Shown one piece after another: positions 18,583-27,157 of a stretch of DNA of 64,000 bases (position 1 is its first letter; every line of letters starts with the position of its first letter). Source of the stretch: Streptomonospora salina (lineage in GTDB: Bacteria; Actinomycetota; Actinomycetes; Streptosporangiales; Streptosporangiaceae); the NCBI RefSeq assembly GCF_014204715.1, contig NZ_JACHLY010000001.1:4114501-4178500 (forward strand), written 5' to 3'. Made by a program: the position numbers and the translations under genes. The notes below the pieces were generated by a model. That model was not told the origin of the DNA, ran no database searches, and saw only the letters and a list, made by a program, of their open reading frames with translations.

Positions 18583-18785
18583 CAGTCAACGACGCCTGCA
18601 ACAAACTCAGGGCGCAACACGGCGTCGGCGAAGGCTACGGGCCAGCCGAACGGGCAGTCGACGCCGGCACGATCCCCCTCAGCCAATCCGGACAGCAACT
18701 CCAGGCCGTCGCCCCCCGCCCCGACGCCCTCGCCGACACCCGCCGCGTCATCACCGCACTCAACGGACTGTCCGCCCACGGCTAG
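18579..18785 (+). CDS. Hypothetical protein, 68 residues
   Basis: A short frame with high third-position GC (MTVNDACNKLRAQHGVGEGYG...). It is hydrophilic and mostly alpha-helical in appearance, with no recognised motif. It begins inside the stop region of the IS3 fragment and precedes the winged-helix pseudogene. It may be the end of a plasmid or integrative-element gene. Low certainty that it is expressed. Confidence 0.25.
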   Translation: MTVNDACNKLRAQHGVGEGYGPAERAVDAGTIPLSQSGQQLQAVAPRPDALADTRRVITALNGLSAHG

Positions 18786-18831
18786 CGCCGTCTGGCGCGC
18801 CACCATCCCGCACCCGCGCGCCCGATCCGAC

Positions 18832-19383
18832 TCGCTGCTGAGTCGCCTGGTCGTCAGCTATCTGGACGACCACCCCGATGCCCGGGCCAAGGACATCGCG
18901 CACGCGCTCGACCGGCCCCGCGTCTCGGTACGCAGCCGGTTGCGCGCGCTGCAGGAGGAGGGACACGCCCAGTGCCGACTCGATCCCGACCCGCCTGTCA
19001 CAGGAAGCTCCCCGTTGCTGTGGCGGTCGGCCGCCCCCCAGCCGCGGCCGCCGCGACGGCACCGACGACGGCGGCAGCGAACGGGTGCGCCAGACCGTCG
19101 CCGACCGTCCCGACAGCACCACCGCCGACCTCGCCCGCCTCGTGGGCCCCGCAGCGCCGGTAATGGCCCACCTCACCCGGTTGCAGCACGAGGGCGCCAT
19201 CAGCCAGTCGCCGACACGCAAGACGTGGGTGGCCAACAAGCGCGCCACCCCGGCCTCGCTGAATCCGCAGCGCACCGACGCGCCCGCGCTTGCTCCCGCG
19301 GCAGCGGCTGTGACCCGGGCCCTGCGTGAGCGCGCGGCGTCCGTCGAGGAAGCCGACGGCACCGGACCGGAACAGGGCAATTG
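18832..19383 (+). pseudogene. Tandem winged-helix DNA-binding protein, frameshifted
   Basis: Two frames read as winged-helix units. The first (18832 to ~19035) contains SLLSRLVVSYLDDHPDARAK and VSVRSRLRALQEEG. The second (~19086-19383) contains VRQTVADRPDSTTADLARLV and MAHLTRLQHEGAISQ. The shift lies near 19035-19085. Such paired winged helices occur in actinomycete mobile-element and plasmid proteins. I infer a broken DNA-binding protein from the former integrated element. Confidence 0.45.
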
Positions 19384-19699
19384 CCTCATCGTGCTGCGTT
19401 CGGCCCCTTTTGCACGACCCCGCCGCGGCCCTGCAGGCGGCTCGTCCCGAGTAAGAGATCGTGCGGGTAGGGATCGTTGTTTACGAGCGACGCATTCGCG
19501 GACGCCTCGCAACGCGCGGGCGCGAAGGCATGCTGGGCGCACGTCGACCGCTCCGAAACGCAGTGCCACGCTGCCTCCCGCTCCTCGGACGAGACGATCG
19601 GCTGCAGCGTCATGGATTTCCTCGTTACCTCACAGCCCGGCGATGAGTTTGTGGCTCCCGGCCGGTCAAAGCTCATGACACCCTAGAAAGGACACCGCC
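19384..19699. other. Intergenic region
   Basis: About 315 bp between the winged-helix remnant and the DHFR-family gene. Fragments of translated sequence are readable (HVDRSETQCHAASRSSDET) but I do not recognise a family. Probably degraded coding DNA. Confidence 0.25.
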
Positions 19700-20305
19700 A
19701 TGTCGGAGCTTCTCGTTGACTTCATCACCTCCCTCGACGGCCACGCATCGGGAGAGGGATGGCCCGGGTTCTGGGGCCTTGAGGGCCCGGAGTACCTCGC
19801 CTGGCTCGGCGAGCAGCCCGAGGCCACCCACCTGATGGGAGCGAATACCTACCGCCAGATGTCGGGCTTCGCCGCTGGCCAGGTCCCGAATGGCCAAGAC
19901 GAGTTCAGGCCCGAAGAAGAAGCGTCCGTCGACGAGCTCACGCAAGCGTCCAAGGTGGTGTTCTCCTCCTCACTCGAGGAGCCACTGACGTGGGCCAACT
20001 CCACGCTCGTCCGCGACGACGCTGTCGAGGCGGTCCGCGCCATGAAGTCGAGTGGCTCGGGGCTCCTCAGCACGATCGGCAGCCTGAGCCTGTGCCGGTC
20101 CCTGCTACGAGCCGGTCTCGTCGACCGCTTCCGGGTCGTGATGTTCCCGGTGATCACCGGGGCCACGGGCGCAGAACGCATCTACGACGGCTATCCGGAC
20201 GTCGCCCTCGAGATGATCGAGCACCGCACCTTCGACGGCCGCATCCAGCTGGTCGAGTACAAGCCTCGGGTGCTCGAGCACCCGCCGCTCGGCTCCCCTG
20301 CGTGA
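19700..20305 (+). CDS. Dihydrofolate reductase-family protein (RibD C-terminal type)
   Basis: 201 residues starting MSELLVDFITSLDGHASGEG, the opening strand and loop of RibD-C/YyaP-type reductases. HLMGANTYRQM, the NADPH-binding GSGLLSTIGSLSLCRSLLRAGLVD segment and VMFPVITG follow. Proteins of this kind are NADPH-dependent reductases of unknown substrate, common and often mobile in actinomycetes. GAAAGGACACC precedes ATG 19700. It is a complete gene in a zone of broken ones and probably not part of the metabolite clusters. Confidence 0.88.
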   Translation: MSELLVDFITSLDGHASGEGWPGFWGLEGPEYLAWLGEQPEATHLMGANTYRQMSGFAAGQVPNGQDEFRPEEEASVDELTQASKVVFSSSLEEPLTWANSTLVRDDAVEAVRAMKSSGSGLLSTIGSLSLCRSLLRAGLVDRFRVVMFPVITGATGAERIYDGYPDVALEMIEHRTFDGRIQLVEYKPRVLEHPPLGSPA

Positions 20306-20439
20306 CGTCGCCCCGCCCGCCGGTCTGGACCGTCGCCGGGCCGGCGGGCGCGGAGCAAGCTATAGAAACAGCTGTGCTACGAGAGCGCCCGGGTAGGTGG
20401 GTGTCGGTGATGCCGAACAGGCACGAGCCTCGGTAGCAG

Positions 20440-21263
20440 AAGAGGTGTTCTACGCCGTCTTCTCTCCCCTGAGGTCCTCGCGCCTGCCCTGCCATCTCCT
20501 GTCATCGAACCGGTCTGGGACCAGTTCGCCGTGCTGATTCCCGAACGCATCGATACTCGTCCGCTGTGCTGCCACAACCCACGCATCCCCGACCGGACCG
20601 TGCTCGACAAACTCGTCCAGGTTCTGGTGCTGGGCGCCTCCTATGAACGGATCGCCGACTCGTCTTGTTCGGCGACCACCATCCGCAACCGACGCGACGA
20701 GTGGATCGCGGCCGGGGGGCTTCACCCAACTCGAGTAACTGTGTCTGGAGGCCTACGACAAGAGCGTCGGCCTCGACCTGAGCGAGCTCACCGTTGATGG
20801 GTGCACCGTCAAGGCACCCTGCGGCGGCGAAGCCGCAGGCAGATCGCCCTGTAGGCCGAGGGAAGCAGGGCACCGAACGCTCCCTGCCGGTCGACGCCAC
20901 CGGCATCCCGCTGGGTGCGTGATCGCGGGCGCGCATCGCAATGACTCACCGCCGCTGCGACCCACGCTGGAGGATCCCGGCCGGTTCGGTCAGAGCATGG
21001 GCGCCGGTCTGCCCGACGGCATCACAGTGCATCCCGACGCTGGCTACGACTCGGCCAAGACCCGTGACCTGCTCGACGAACTCGGCTGCGATGGTGTGAT
21101 CAGTCAGAAGGACGTCCCACTCCAAGCGGGCAAGCGATGGTTCGTCGAACGCACCAACTCCTGGCACAACCGCGGGTTCCGCAAGCTCGCGGTCTGTACC
21201 GAACGACGCGCCCGCGTCATCAGCGCCTTCAGCGCTCTCGCCAACGCCGTCGTCGTGACCTGA
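20440..21263 (+). pseudogene. IS5-family transposase, multiply frameshifted
   Basis: Pieces in different frames read LDKLVQVLVLGASYERIADS, SVGLDLSELTVDGCTVKAPC (first Asp), VDATGIPLGCVIAGAHRNDSP, VHPDAGYDSAKTRDLLDEL (second Asp) and WFVERTNSWHNRGFRKLAVC (Glu). The order and motifs are those of an IS5-type transposase, but at least three frame changes between ~20720 and 20920 make it dead. Confidence 0.78.
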
Positions 21264-21373
21264 CGACTACTGATTGATTCCCGGGTCACTCACCGCTGGG
21301 ACGATCGGCCAACCCGTCGACCGTGGCGCCTACCTGCGGAACCCCTAACCGCCATCACCCGCCGGGCCGGGCA

Positions 21374-21706
21374 TCAATGGGCGGCTTCATACTCGGCGAT
21401 GATCGAGGCGGGGATACGTCCCCGGTCGTTGACCTGCTTGCCCTGCTGCTTGGCCCACGCGCGGATTTCGGCGGTGCGCTCTCTGCTGCTGCTCTGCTGA
21501 CTCTTGCGCTTGGAGACCGCGGCCTTCGTGCTCCGCGCCTTGCGCGCGGACTCGACGAACGGGGTGAGCGACCGGCGCAATTCCTCGGCGTTGTCGGCGT
21601 TGAGGTCGATCTCATAGGACTTGCCGTCGAGCGCGAAGGACACGGTCTCCTCGGCCGTGCCGCCGTCCACGTCGTCGACGAGCAGTACCTGCACCTGCTG
21701 TGCCAT
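21374..21706 (-). CDS. lsr2: Lsr2-family nucleoid-associated protein
   Basis: 110 residues. The N-terminal dimerisation domain is MAQQVQVLLVDDVDGGTAEETV...FALDGKSYEIDL. The C-terminal AT-hook-like DNA-binding domain has EIRAWAKQQGKQVNDRGRIP, with RGR the minor-groove contact. Lsr2 silences AT-rich, often foreign, genes in actinobacteria. ATG 21706 has AAAGGA upstream. Hosts usually carry their own chromosomal lsr2 next to clpC; this copy in a mobile-element zone is probably an accessory paralogue carried by an integrated element. Confidence 0.93.
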   Translation of the reverse strand: MAQQVQVLLVDDVDGGTAEETVSFALDGKSYEIDLNADNAEELRRSLTPFVESARKARSTKAAVSKRKSQQSSSRERTAEIRAWAKQQGKQVNDRGRIPASIIAEYEAAH

Positions 21707-22259
21707 TGCGGATCCTTTCGAAACATGTCGCGGAACATGTGAATATGAGATGGAAGTCTGAAGTATCGGCCTTCCATCGGGTGCGTGTCCTCGATGGACA
21801 CGGCGCATGCTCGCTTACATCGGAGTGGTGGCAGATCCCGGGATGCATCCACCGAATCCCTCTGAGCGGCTGCTTACCGACTACCGCTCATCGTTCTTAC
21901 GGCGCATTTCTACGCCAGAAATGTATTCGCGTCAAGCGACGGTATCGATATCGCGTAACGGTTCGTGGGTACCCCTATCCGTCCGAAGGAGCGTATGCGT
22001 TCCAGTTCCGGCAGGAACCGTCGCGTGTCGGCGTTCGCAAGGCTTCGAGATGGAAGGGATTTCGGACCGAAGAACCTCCCGCCACCGGCGGTCACCGATT
22101 CCACACGCGCGACTCCGCAAATGCCGACGAATGCCCGGATGTGTATGCGACGATGAAGAGCTTGCGTCCGGTGCGGTGCCGATACCGGCGCCGCACCGGG
22201 CACGGAACGCGCAACTTAGGCGCGATCCGCCGAAGGCGGCCGTTGCACCGTAGTGCCGA
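21707..22259. other. Intergenic, lower-GC region
   Basis: About 550 bp upstream of lsr2 (minus) and ahead of the integrase fragment (plus). GC is lower than in the neighbours. The lsr2 promoter should lie in the first ~150 bp. No gene family is recognised. Confidence 0.3.
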
Positions 22260-22758
22260 GACCAGCCTGGAGGACCAGGCCGTCGATATCCGCATCCAGA
22301 TGATCCAGCTCGGCTGGGACACGCTGACCTCCGTGCCCAAGAGCCGCGCCGGGGAGCGGAGCGTCACGCTGGACGAGGCGACCACCCGGGTCCTGCAGGA
22401 GTGGCGTACCCGCCAGAACAAGGAGCGTCTGGCCGCCGGGCCCGACTGGAACGAGTCCGGGTTGGTGTTCACCCACCCCGACGGGACGGGGCTGCGGCCC
22501 TCGTGGGTCAGTGAGGAGTTCGCCCGCATCGCCGCCCGGGCCGGTCTGCCGCCGATCCGTCTGCACGATCTGCGCCACGGCGCGGCCTCGCTGAGCCTGG
22601 CCGCCGGGGTCGACGTCAAGGTGGTGTCGGCGGAGTTGGGCCATTCCACTACGGCGTTCACTCAGGACACGTATCAGAGCGTGTTTCCCCGTGTGGCCCG
22701 CGAGGCGGCCGAGGCCACGGCCGGGTTGCTGTCCGGCGATGCCGCCCGGCAGGCCTGA
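22260..22758 (+). pseudogene. Tyrosine integrase, C-terminal catalytic part only
   Basis: About 165 residues of a phage-type tyrosine recombinase: QLGWDTLTSVPKSRAGERSV, LHDLRHGAASLSLAAG (H-x-x-R), VVSAELGHSTTAFTQDTYQS (second His box and nucleophile Tyr). The N-terminal arm- and core-binding domains and the first catalytic Arg block are missing; the frame continues upstream but is unrelated in sequence. Active-site residues that remain look normal. The partial tRNA at 23963-24008 is about 1.2 kb away, a usual arrangement for integrative elements. Confidence 0.75.
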
Positions 22759-22882
22759 CACCGGCCACACCGCGCCGCTCCTCGCCCGTCGCCGCGCCTA
22801 CGGGCATCGGCGCGGGCAGAGGGCACCGCGCCGCCGGTTCCGTGCCTGCGCTTGTCCCGCTCGATGAGAGGAAGGAGCTTCG

Positions 22883-23212
22883 TTGTCTGCGGATTCCCGC
22901 AGCGTCCACCTCGGCGATCCCGTCCTGAGCCGGGACATCCTGGTGGCCAACCTCGCCGATTCCATCGCCGGCGCCCCCTCCGACCGGCTCCTGCATTCGT
23001 TGGCTCGGATGTTCACCGTCCACGTCGACGACCGCCTCGAGCCCGGATTCGCCTGGGTCCCGCGCTATGCGGCCCTGGTCGGCCCCTACGGCCACCGCGA
23101 CGGTCCCGCTCTTGAGGAGATGGAGCGGCTGATCCGCCACGGTTTCGAGGACGTCCTGCTGCTGATGCCGGGCAGCAACCGCCGGGTCGGAGCCGTGCCG
23201 CCCCGCGCGTAG
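22883..23212 (+). CDS. Hypothetical protein, 109 residues
   Basis: TTG 22883 is preceded by GAGGAAGGAG. The protein (LSADSRSVHLGDPVLSRDIL...) is soluble, has no membrane segment, and contains a repeated acidic/aromatic look (FAWVPRYAALVGPYGHRDGP, LLLMPGSNRRVG). I do not recognise a family. It follows the integrase fragment and probably belonged to the same integrated element. Confidence 0.5.
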   Translation: MSADSRSVHLGDPVLSRDILVANLADSIAGAPSDRLLHSLARMFTVHVDDRLEPGFAWVPRYAALVGPYGHRDGPALEEMERLIRHGFEDVLLLMPGSNRRVGAVPPRA

Positions 23213-23533
23213 CTCAGGCCGAACGCACGCGCGGGCAGTGGTCGTTCAGACGCCAGGGTGGTGTCGATGCTTTCTGGCTTGGCGGTTCGTGGTGTGAATC
23301 CCGATCGGCGTCTGCCAGGGGCCGCGAGCTCATGACGGCCGGGTGCCGGCGGCCCGGTGGTTATGGTTGGCATTGCGGGTGGAGAGTGAGGGTCGCGCGC
23401 ACGCGAGTCTGCGTCTGGCGGGATAGCCGGGTAGTGAGAACTGAGAGTGATTGTGTGATTACGACGTTGTCCGTCGGTGGCCGAATTCCGGTTAAGAAAC
23501 AATAACGGCGTGCGTTTTCGCAGGTCGGTAAGT
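23213..23533. other. Possible CRISPR leader and flank
   Basis: About 320 bp without a gene. The part next to the repeats (~23430-23533) is clearly richer in A+T than its surroundings (GATTGTGTGATTACGACG, TTAAGAAACAATAACGG), as leaders of type I-E arrays are. Leader function is inferred from position and composition only. Confidence 0.4.
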
Positions 23534-23684
23534 CCGAGCCCCACGGACGTGGGGATGGACCGGAGCCCCGTTGCCGTATCCGCAGTGGTTTGCCCCGAGC
23601 CCCACGGACGTGGGGATGGACCGCGCGCGCCGCACGGTGCCGGTGAGGGCACCGGCCGATCCCCACGGTTGTGAGGAGGTACCG
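23534..23684 (+). CRISPR. Mini CRISPR array, type I-E-like, 3 repeats and 2 spacers
   Basis: Two identical 29-nt repeats (23534-23562 and 23595-23623), beginning CCGAGCCCCACGG and ending ATGGACCG, with an inner palindrome CCCCAC..GTGGGG. A third, degenerate copy is at 23656-23684. The period is exactly 61 nt, i.e. 32-nt spacers, as in type I-E. The sequence lines up with the E. coli I-E repeat (central CCCC/GGGG stem, -ACCG end). The degenerate repeat marks the leader-distal end, so transcription should run left to right. No cas genes are in the window. Confidence 0.85.
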
Positions 23685-23962
23685 TTCACGATCACCGATG
23701 AGCACCGATATCCGCTATCAGCCCGAGGGCCCGCCACGAGGGTCGTGCAGCGGCCGGTGTGGGACCGACGTGGGCCACGGCGGGACCGGCGGGGGTGGTT
23801 TCGGAGGAAAGGACGCCCGGGCCGCTGCGGAACCGCCCGCTGGGCCGGGAGCCCGCTGACCTGCAGTGGCGACTGAGTCCGAACTTGAGAGCACACGTGG
23901 AGCACACGCGGCCGTCAACGGAGGGCCAAGCGAGGGCATGCACGCCGCTCACCTGCAATAAT

Positions 23963-24008
23963 AGGTGCACCTGGCAGGATTCGAACCTGCGGCCGTCGGA
24001 TTAGAAGT
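23963..24008 (-). other. 3' half of a tRNA gene (tRNA-Arg(TCT)-like), probable attachment-site remnant
   Basis: On the minus strand the sequence reads from an anticodon loop CTTCTAA, through a variable region and a perfect T-arm (GCAGG-TTCGAAT-CCTGC), to an acceptor strand CAGGTGCACC. The D-arm and 5' acceptor strand are absent; the sequence diverges just upstream of the anticodon. A tRNA 3' half next to an integrase is what site-specific integration leaves at one end of an element. The TCT anticodon is read by eye. Confidence 0.7.
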
Positions 24009-24274
24009 TCCTTCGAATTGTTTCTCGTAGCGTCGAATAATGCCGCTACCTGCTATTTTATCCACCGGAGTTCCATCGTCAATGCTGTGCTGTGACGCGG
24101 TGTGCCGCCCGCGTCCGTGACAGCCGAGCACCGATGGAGCACACGCCCTTGCTAATGGATTTCCAGTTGATATGGCGGTCTCCTGCATCGAGCGAGAATG
24201 AGCAGTTGGCTTCCATGCCATTGAGTTCGATGTTGCAGGATGGTGACGCCCTACGTCGTTGCAGGTAGGTTGCT

Positions 24275-24363
24275 GAGCGTCCCGCGCAGGAGTGGGGCGG
24301 ACTCCGCCGGCACCGCCGAGGCGGAACCGGAGATCGAGCGTCCCGCGCAGGAGTGGGGCGGAC
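24275..24363 (+). repeat. Two 28-nt direct repeats, 61-nt period (CRISPR-like remnant)
   Basis: GAGCGTCCCGCGCAGGAGTG plus GGGCGGAC occurs at 24275-24302 and again, identically, at 24336-24363, separated by 33 nt. The unit contains a short hairpin (CCCGC/GTGGG). The period equals that of the array at 23534. The repeat sequence is different but shares the GAG..CCC..GGGG..AC framework. The IS3 element starts within ~60 bp and may have cut the array. Confidence 0.5.
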
Positions 24364-24420
24364 GACCGGTGTTGCGCCCCGGGTTCTGTGCAGGCTCTGA
24401 TCCCAGGAAGGATGCAGAGC

Positions 24421-24741
24421 ATGGCAGCACCGAAGAAGTACAGCGACGAGTTGCGTGAACGCGCCACACGCATGGCGTTGGACGCGATCGCGGCCGAGGG
24501 CCAGAGGATGGGGCCGACCCGCCGCATCGCCGACCAGCTGGACATCCACCCCGAGGCCCTGCGCTCCTGGGTCAAGCGGGCCGAAGCCGACACCGGCCGG
24601 GCACCGGGCCGGGCCGGCGAGGACGCCGAGCGCATCGCCCAGCTCGAACGCGAGAACCGCGAGCTCAAGCGAGCCAATGAAATCCTCAAGACATCTGCGG
24701 CTTTTTTCGCGCAAGCGGAGCTCGACCGCAAAACGAAGTGA
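24421..24741 (+). CDS. IS3-family transposase OrfA
   Basis: 106 residues: an HTH (ATRMALDAIAAEG to ADQLDIHPEALRSWVKRAE) followed by a leucine-zipper-like coiled coil (IAQLERENRELKRANEILK) and the family ending TSAAFFAQAELDR. ATG 24421 has AGGAAGGATG upstream. It overlaps OrfB by 4 bp (GTGA). OrfA binds the IS ends and, when fused to OrfB by ribosomal frameshifting, forms the transposase. It is intact, but OrfB is not. Confidence 0.88.
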   Translation: MAAPKKYSDELRERATRMALDAIAAEGQRMGPTRRIADQLDIHPEALRSWVKRAEADTGRAPGRAGEDAERIAQLERENRELKRANEILKTSAAFFAQAELDRKTK

Positions 24742-25337
24742 CCCGAGGCGGATCACACGACCGCGAAGTCCCGGTCGCGGTGGTCATCGACGATATCGAC
24801 GCCCACCGCGACCGGATCGTCGAGGGGAAGAAGCTCGGAGTCGAGCCGATCTGCGCAGTCCTGAACGACGCGGGCGTGCGGATCGCTCCGCGGACCTATT
24901 ACGCGTCGAAGACGCGCGCGCCCGCGGCGCGCACCGTGCGCGGCGCGGAACTCAAAAAGGAGATCATGCGCGTGTTCGGCGACAATTACGGGGTCTACGG
25001 TGCGCGGAGGGTCCATGCGGTGCTTAAGCGCGAGGGAATCCGCGTGGCGCGCTGGACCGTCGAGCGGCTGATGCGCGCCCTGGGCCTGCAGGGCCTGCAA
25101 CGCGGGAGGCGGCCGAGGACGATGCTGGGCGCAGGGCCGGCATCCGGAGTCAAGCGCGGCCGCGGGTGGGCCTCGATCAACGACGTCGAGTTCGCTGTGG
25201 CGGAGTACGTCGATTGGTACAACCACCGGCGCCTCCACGGCGAGCTCGACCACCGCGCTCCGGCCGAGGTCGAGGCGATCTATCGGGCGGCAGGCTATGA
25301 TCACAACGCCGAACCCGCCCGGGTCGGAGACAGGTAA
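24738..25337 (+). pseudogene. IS3-family transposase OrfB with the catalytic core deleted
   Basis: The N-terminal part (GVEPICAVLNDAGVRIAPRTY, YGVYGARRVHAVLKREGI) and the extreme C-terminus (GVKRGRGWASINDVEF, YNHRRLHGEL) are joined in frame near 25150. The ~120-residue integrase core holding the Asp-Asp-Glu triad is missing, so the product cannot transpose. The in-frame deletion leaves one open reading of 199 codons. Confidence 0.85.
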
Positions 25338-25357
25338 CGCAGCCTGCATCAAAACCG

Positions 25358-25928
25358 GGGCGCATCAGTCACCGCGACTACCAGTACGAGCCCGAGGGTG
25401 TCGGTGCTCAGGTGGCGCTTGCGGCCGGTGGTCTTCTTGCCCGCGTCGAACCCGCGGTCGGGGCCGCCTTCGCTGGATTTGATCGACTGGGCGTCCAGCA
25501 CCGCGGCCGAGGGCTCGGGGTCGCGGCCCTCGGCGGTGCCACCAGGTCGCGCAACCCGTTGTGGAGGCGGTCCCAGGTGCCGTCGTCGGCCCAGGGGCGG
25601 TATCAGCGGTAGGCGGCGTCCCACGGCAGCAGGTCGCGGGGGATCATCCGCCACTGGCACCCCGAGCGCAGCACGAACAGGATCGCGTCGAGCACCAGCC
25701 GGTCGCCGTACTTGCACGGAGCGCCGCCTTTGCGCCGGTAGCGGACGGGCATGAGGGGTTCGATCAGCGCCCAGGCGGCGTCGGACAGGTCGGAGGGATA
25801 GCATTGGGCATCAGCGGCCCCGGAATCTTTGCATCGGAACACCAAGCGATCATTCCGGGGCCGCGTCATGTCGGAGCATGCGGGGCGGCCTGTTACCGAC
25901 CGCTCGTCCCCGAATACCCAACAGTCAC
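25358..25928 (-). pseudogene. IS5-family element, truncated copy (minus strand)
   Basis: Nearly identical, as far as it extends, to the complete copy at 57585-58562. Its intact outer end GTGACTGTTGGGTATTCGG lies at 25928 and is followed by TCA, matching the TGA-type 3-bp target of the other copy. It carries the same in-frame TGA where the family has Trp (AAYR-stop) and the same frame change 3' of it. The other end is lost at ~25358, where it abuts the IS3 element. It cannot encode a functional transposase. Confidence 0.85.
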
Positions 25929-25984
25929 TCAGAGGTCGAAGGCCTCTGGCGACGAAAGTGCTCACCTGCTGGCGGCTACGTCAC

Positions 25985-26110
25985 CGAGTCCTTCCGACCC
26001 GGCAAGTCCCATTAGGCGGGCGATGGCGCGCACACCCTCCCCGCGTGCATACGCGAGCGTGATCTCCTCGCGTTCAGCGAGGGTGAGCATGTGTCGTGTT
26101 CTGATGAGCA
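25985..26110 (-). pseudogene. IS30-family transposase, N-terminal fragment
   Basis: The minus strand reads MLTLAEREEITLAYARGEGV followed by RAIARLMGLAGSEGLG, the HTH that opens IS30 transposases. It ends near 25985, about 55 bp from the IS5 copy. No catalytic domain remains. Confidence 0.6.
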
Positions 26111-26195
26111 ACCCCTGTGACCTGTGGTGTTGCTACGACGGTATGACACCATCCTCCGTTGCGCAGGAACTCCGCCCGGCGCGTGGTCTCTTCGG

Positions 26196-27152
26196 CTATT
26201 CAGGGGTACCCGTCAATCGGTCCGTGCGGACGGCATCCGGGATCGAGGCGCGGAGGGCGGGAAGCTGATCAAACGCATCCGTGAGTTGGGTGCCCCAGTG
26301 TTGCAGTGGCAGGAGCCCGGCAGAAGCCCATCTGTCGTGGCTCAGTACGCTAAACGCCGGACGTTTCGCCCGCTGGGGGAAAGCCTCGGATGAGATAGGC
26401 TGAATCCGTTGCGGATCGAGTCCTGCGTGCTCGAAAATGGAGCGAGCCAGTTCGTACCAGGTGGTCTGCCCGGCGGCGGTGCCGTGATAGATGCCCGCGG
26501 GGGCCTCTCCCTCGAACGCCTTACCGCCCAACTCCACCAGCTTGTGCGCCAGGGCGCGGTTCCACGTCGGCTGCCCGTGCTGGTCGTCGACCACCTCCAC
26601 GGTTTCCCGGCGTGTCGCGAGGTCCAGCATGGTGGTTATGAAGTTACGCTCTTTCCCTCCGTAGAGCCAGGCAGTTCGGATGACATAGCCGTGACGGGGC
26701 AGCACTTCGGCGACTGCGCTCTCCCCGGCGAGCTTGCTTCGCCCGTAGGCGTTCAGCGGACCCACCGGATCATCTTCGCTATACGGGACACAGCCGTCGC
26801 CCGGAAAGACATAGTCGGTAGAGACGTGAAGCAGCTTCGCTCCCGATGCGGAACAAGCTCCGGCCAGGTGCCGTACGCCCGTGCCGTTGACTTCGGTTGC
26901 GGCCTCCTCGGCGGACTCCGCCGCGTCGACATTGGTCCATGCCGCGGCATTGACCACCACGTCATGGCCTGCGACGGCGTCCTGAACCGCTGCGGAGTCG
27001 GTGATGTCGAGACCGGCTCGGGAGACGCCGGTCACCTCCGCTCCAGGATCCGCCCCGAGCGCTCTGAGCAGCTCCTGGCCGAGGGCCCCCGAAGCGCCGG
27101 TCACGAGCCAACGAGCGAAGCCTGCTGGCCTTCGGTGATTCACTGCTATCAT
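26196..27152 (-). CDS. rfbD: dTDP-4-dehydrorhamnose reductase
   Basis: 318 residues, full length. Rossmann motif VTGASGALGQELL, NAAAWTNVDAAES, the catalytic YGRSK (Tyr/Lys) and THR-region STDYVFPGDG are all present, with the typical C-terminal RPAFSVLSHDRW. It catalyses the last step of dTDP-L-rhamnose synthesis with NADPH. ATG 27152 is chosen because it lies 5 bp after the rfbB stop and matches family length; ATG 27182 would overlap rfbB. Co-transcribed with rfbB and divergent from rfbA-rfbC. A reductase of this type in a secondary-metabolite cluster could also make a related 6-deoxyhexose. Confidence 0.93.
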   Translation of the reverse strand: MIAVNHRRPAGFARWLVTGASGALGQELLRALGADPGAEVTGVSRAGLDITDSAAVQDAVAGHDVVVNAAAWTNVDAAESAEEAATEVNGTGVRHLAGACSASGAKLLHVSTDYVFPGDGCVPYSEDDPVGPLNAYGRSKLAGESAVAEVLPRHGYVIRTAWLYGGKERNFITTMLDLATRRETVEVVDDQHGQPTWNRALAHKLVELGGKAFEGEAPAGIYHGTAAGQTTWYELARSIFEHAGLDPQRIQPISSEAFPQRAKRPAFSVLSHDRWASAGLLPLQHWGTQLTDAFDQLPALRASIPDAVRTDRLTGTPE

Positions 27153-27157
27153 GGCTG

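Noticed and set aside
24738-25337. OrfB read as a complete novel 199-residue protein
   Set aside because: Both ends match IS3 OrfB and the catalytic core is simply deleted in frame, so it is a defective transposase.
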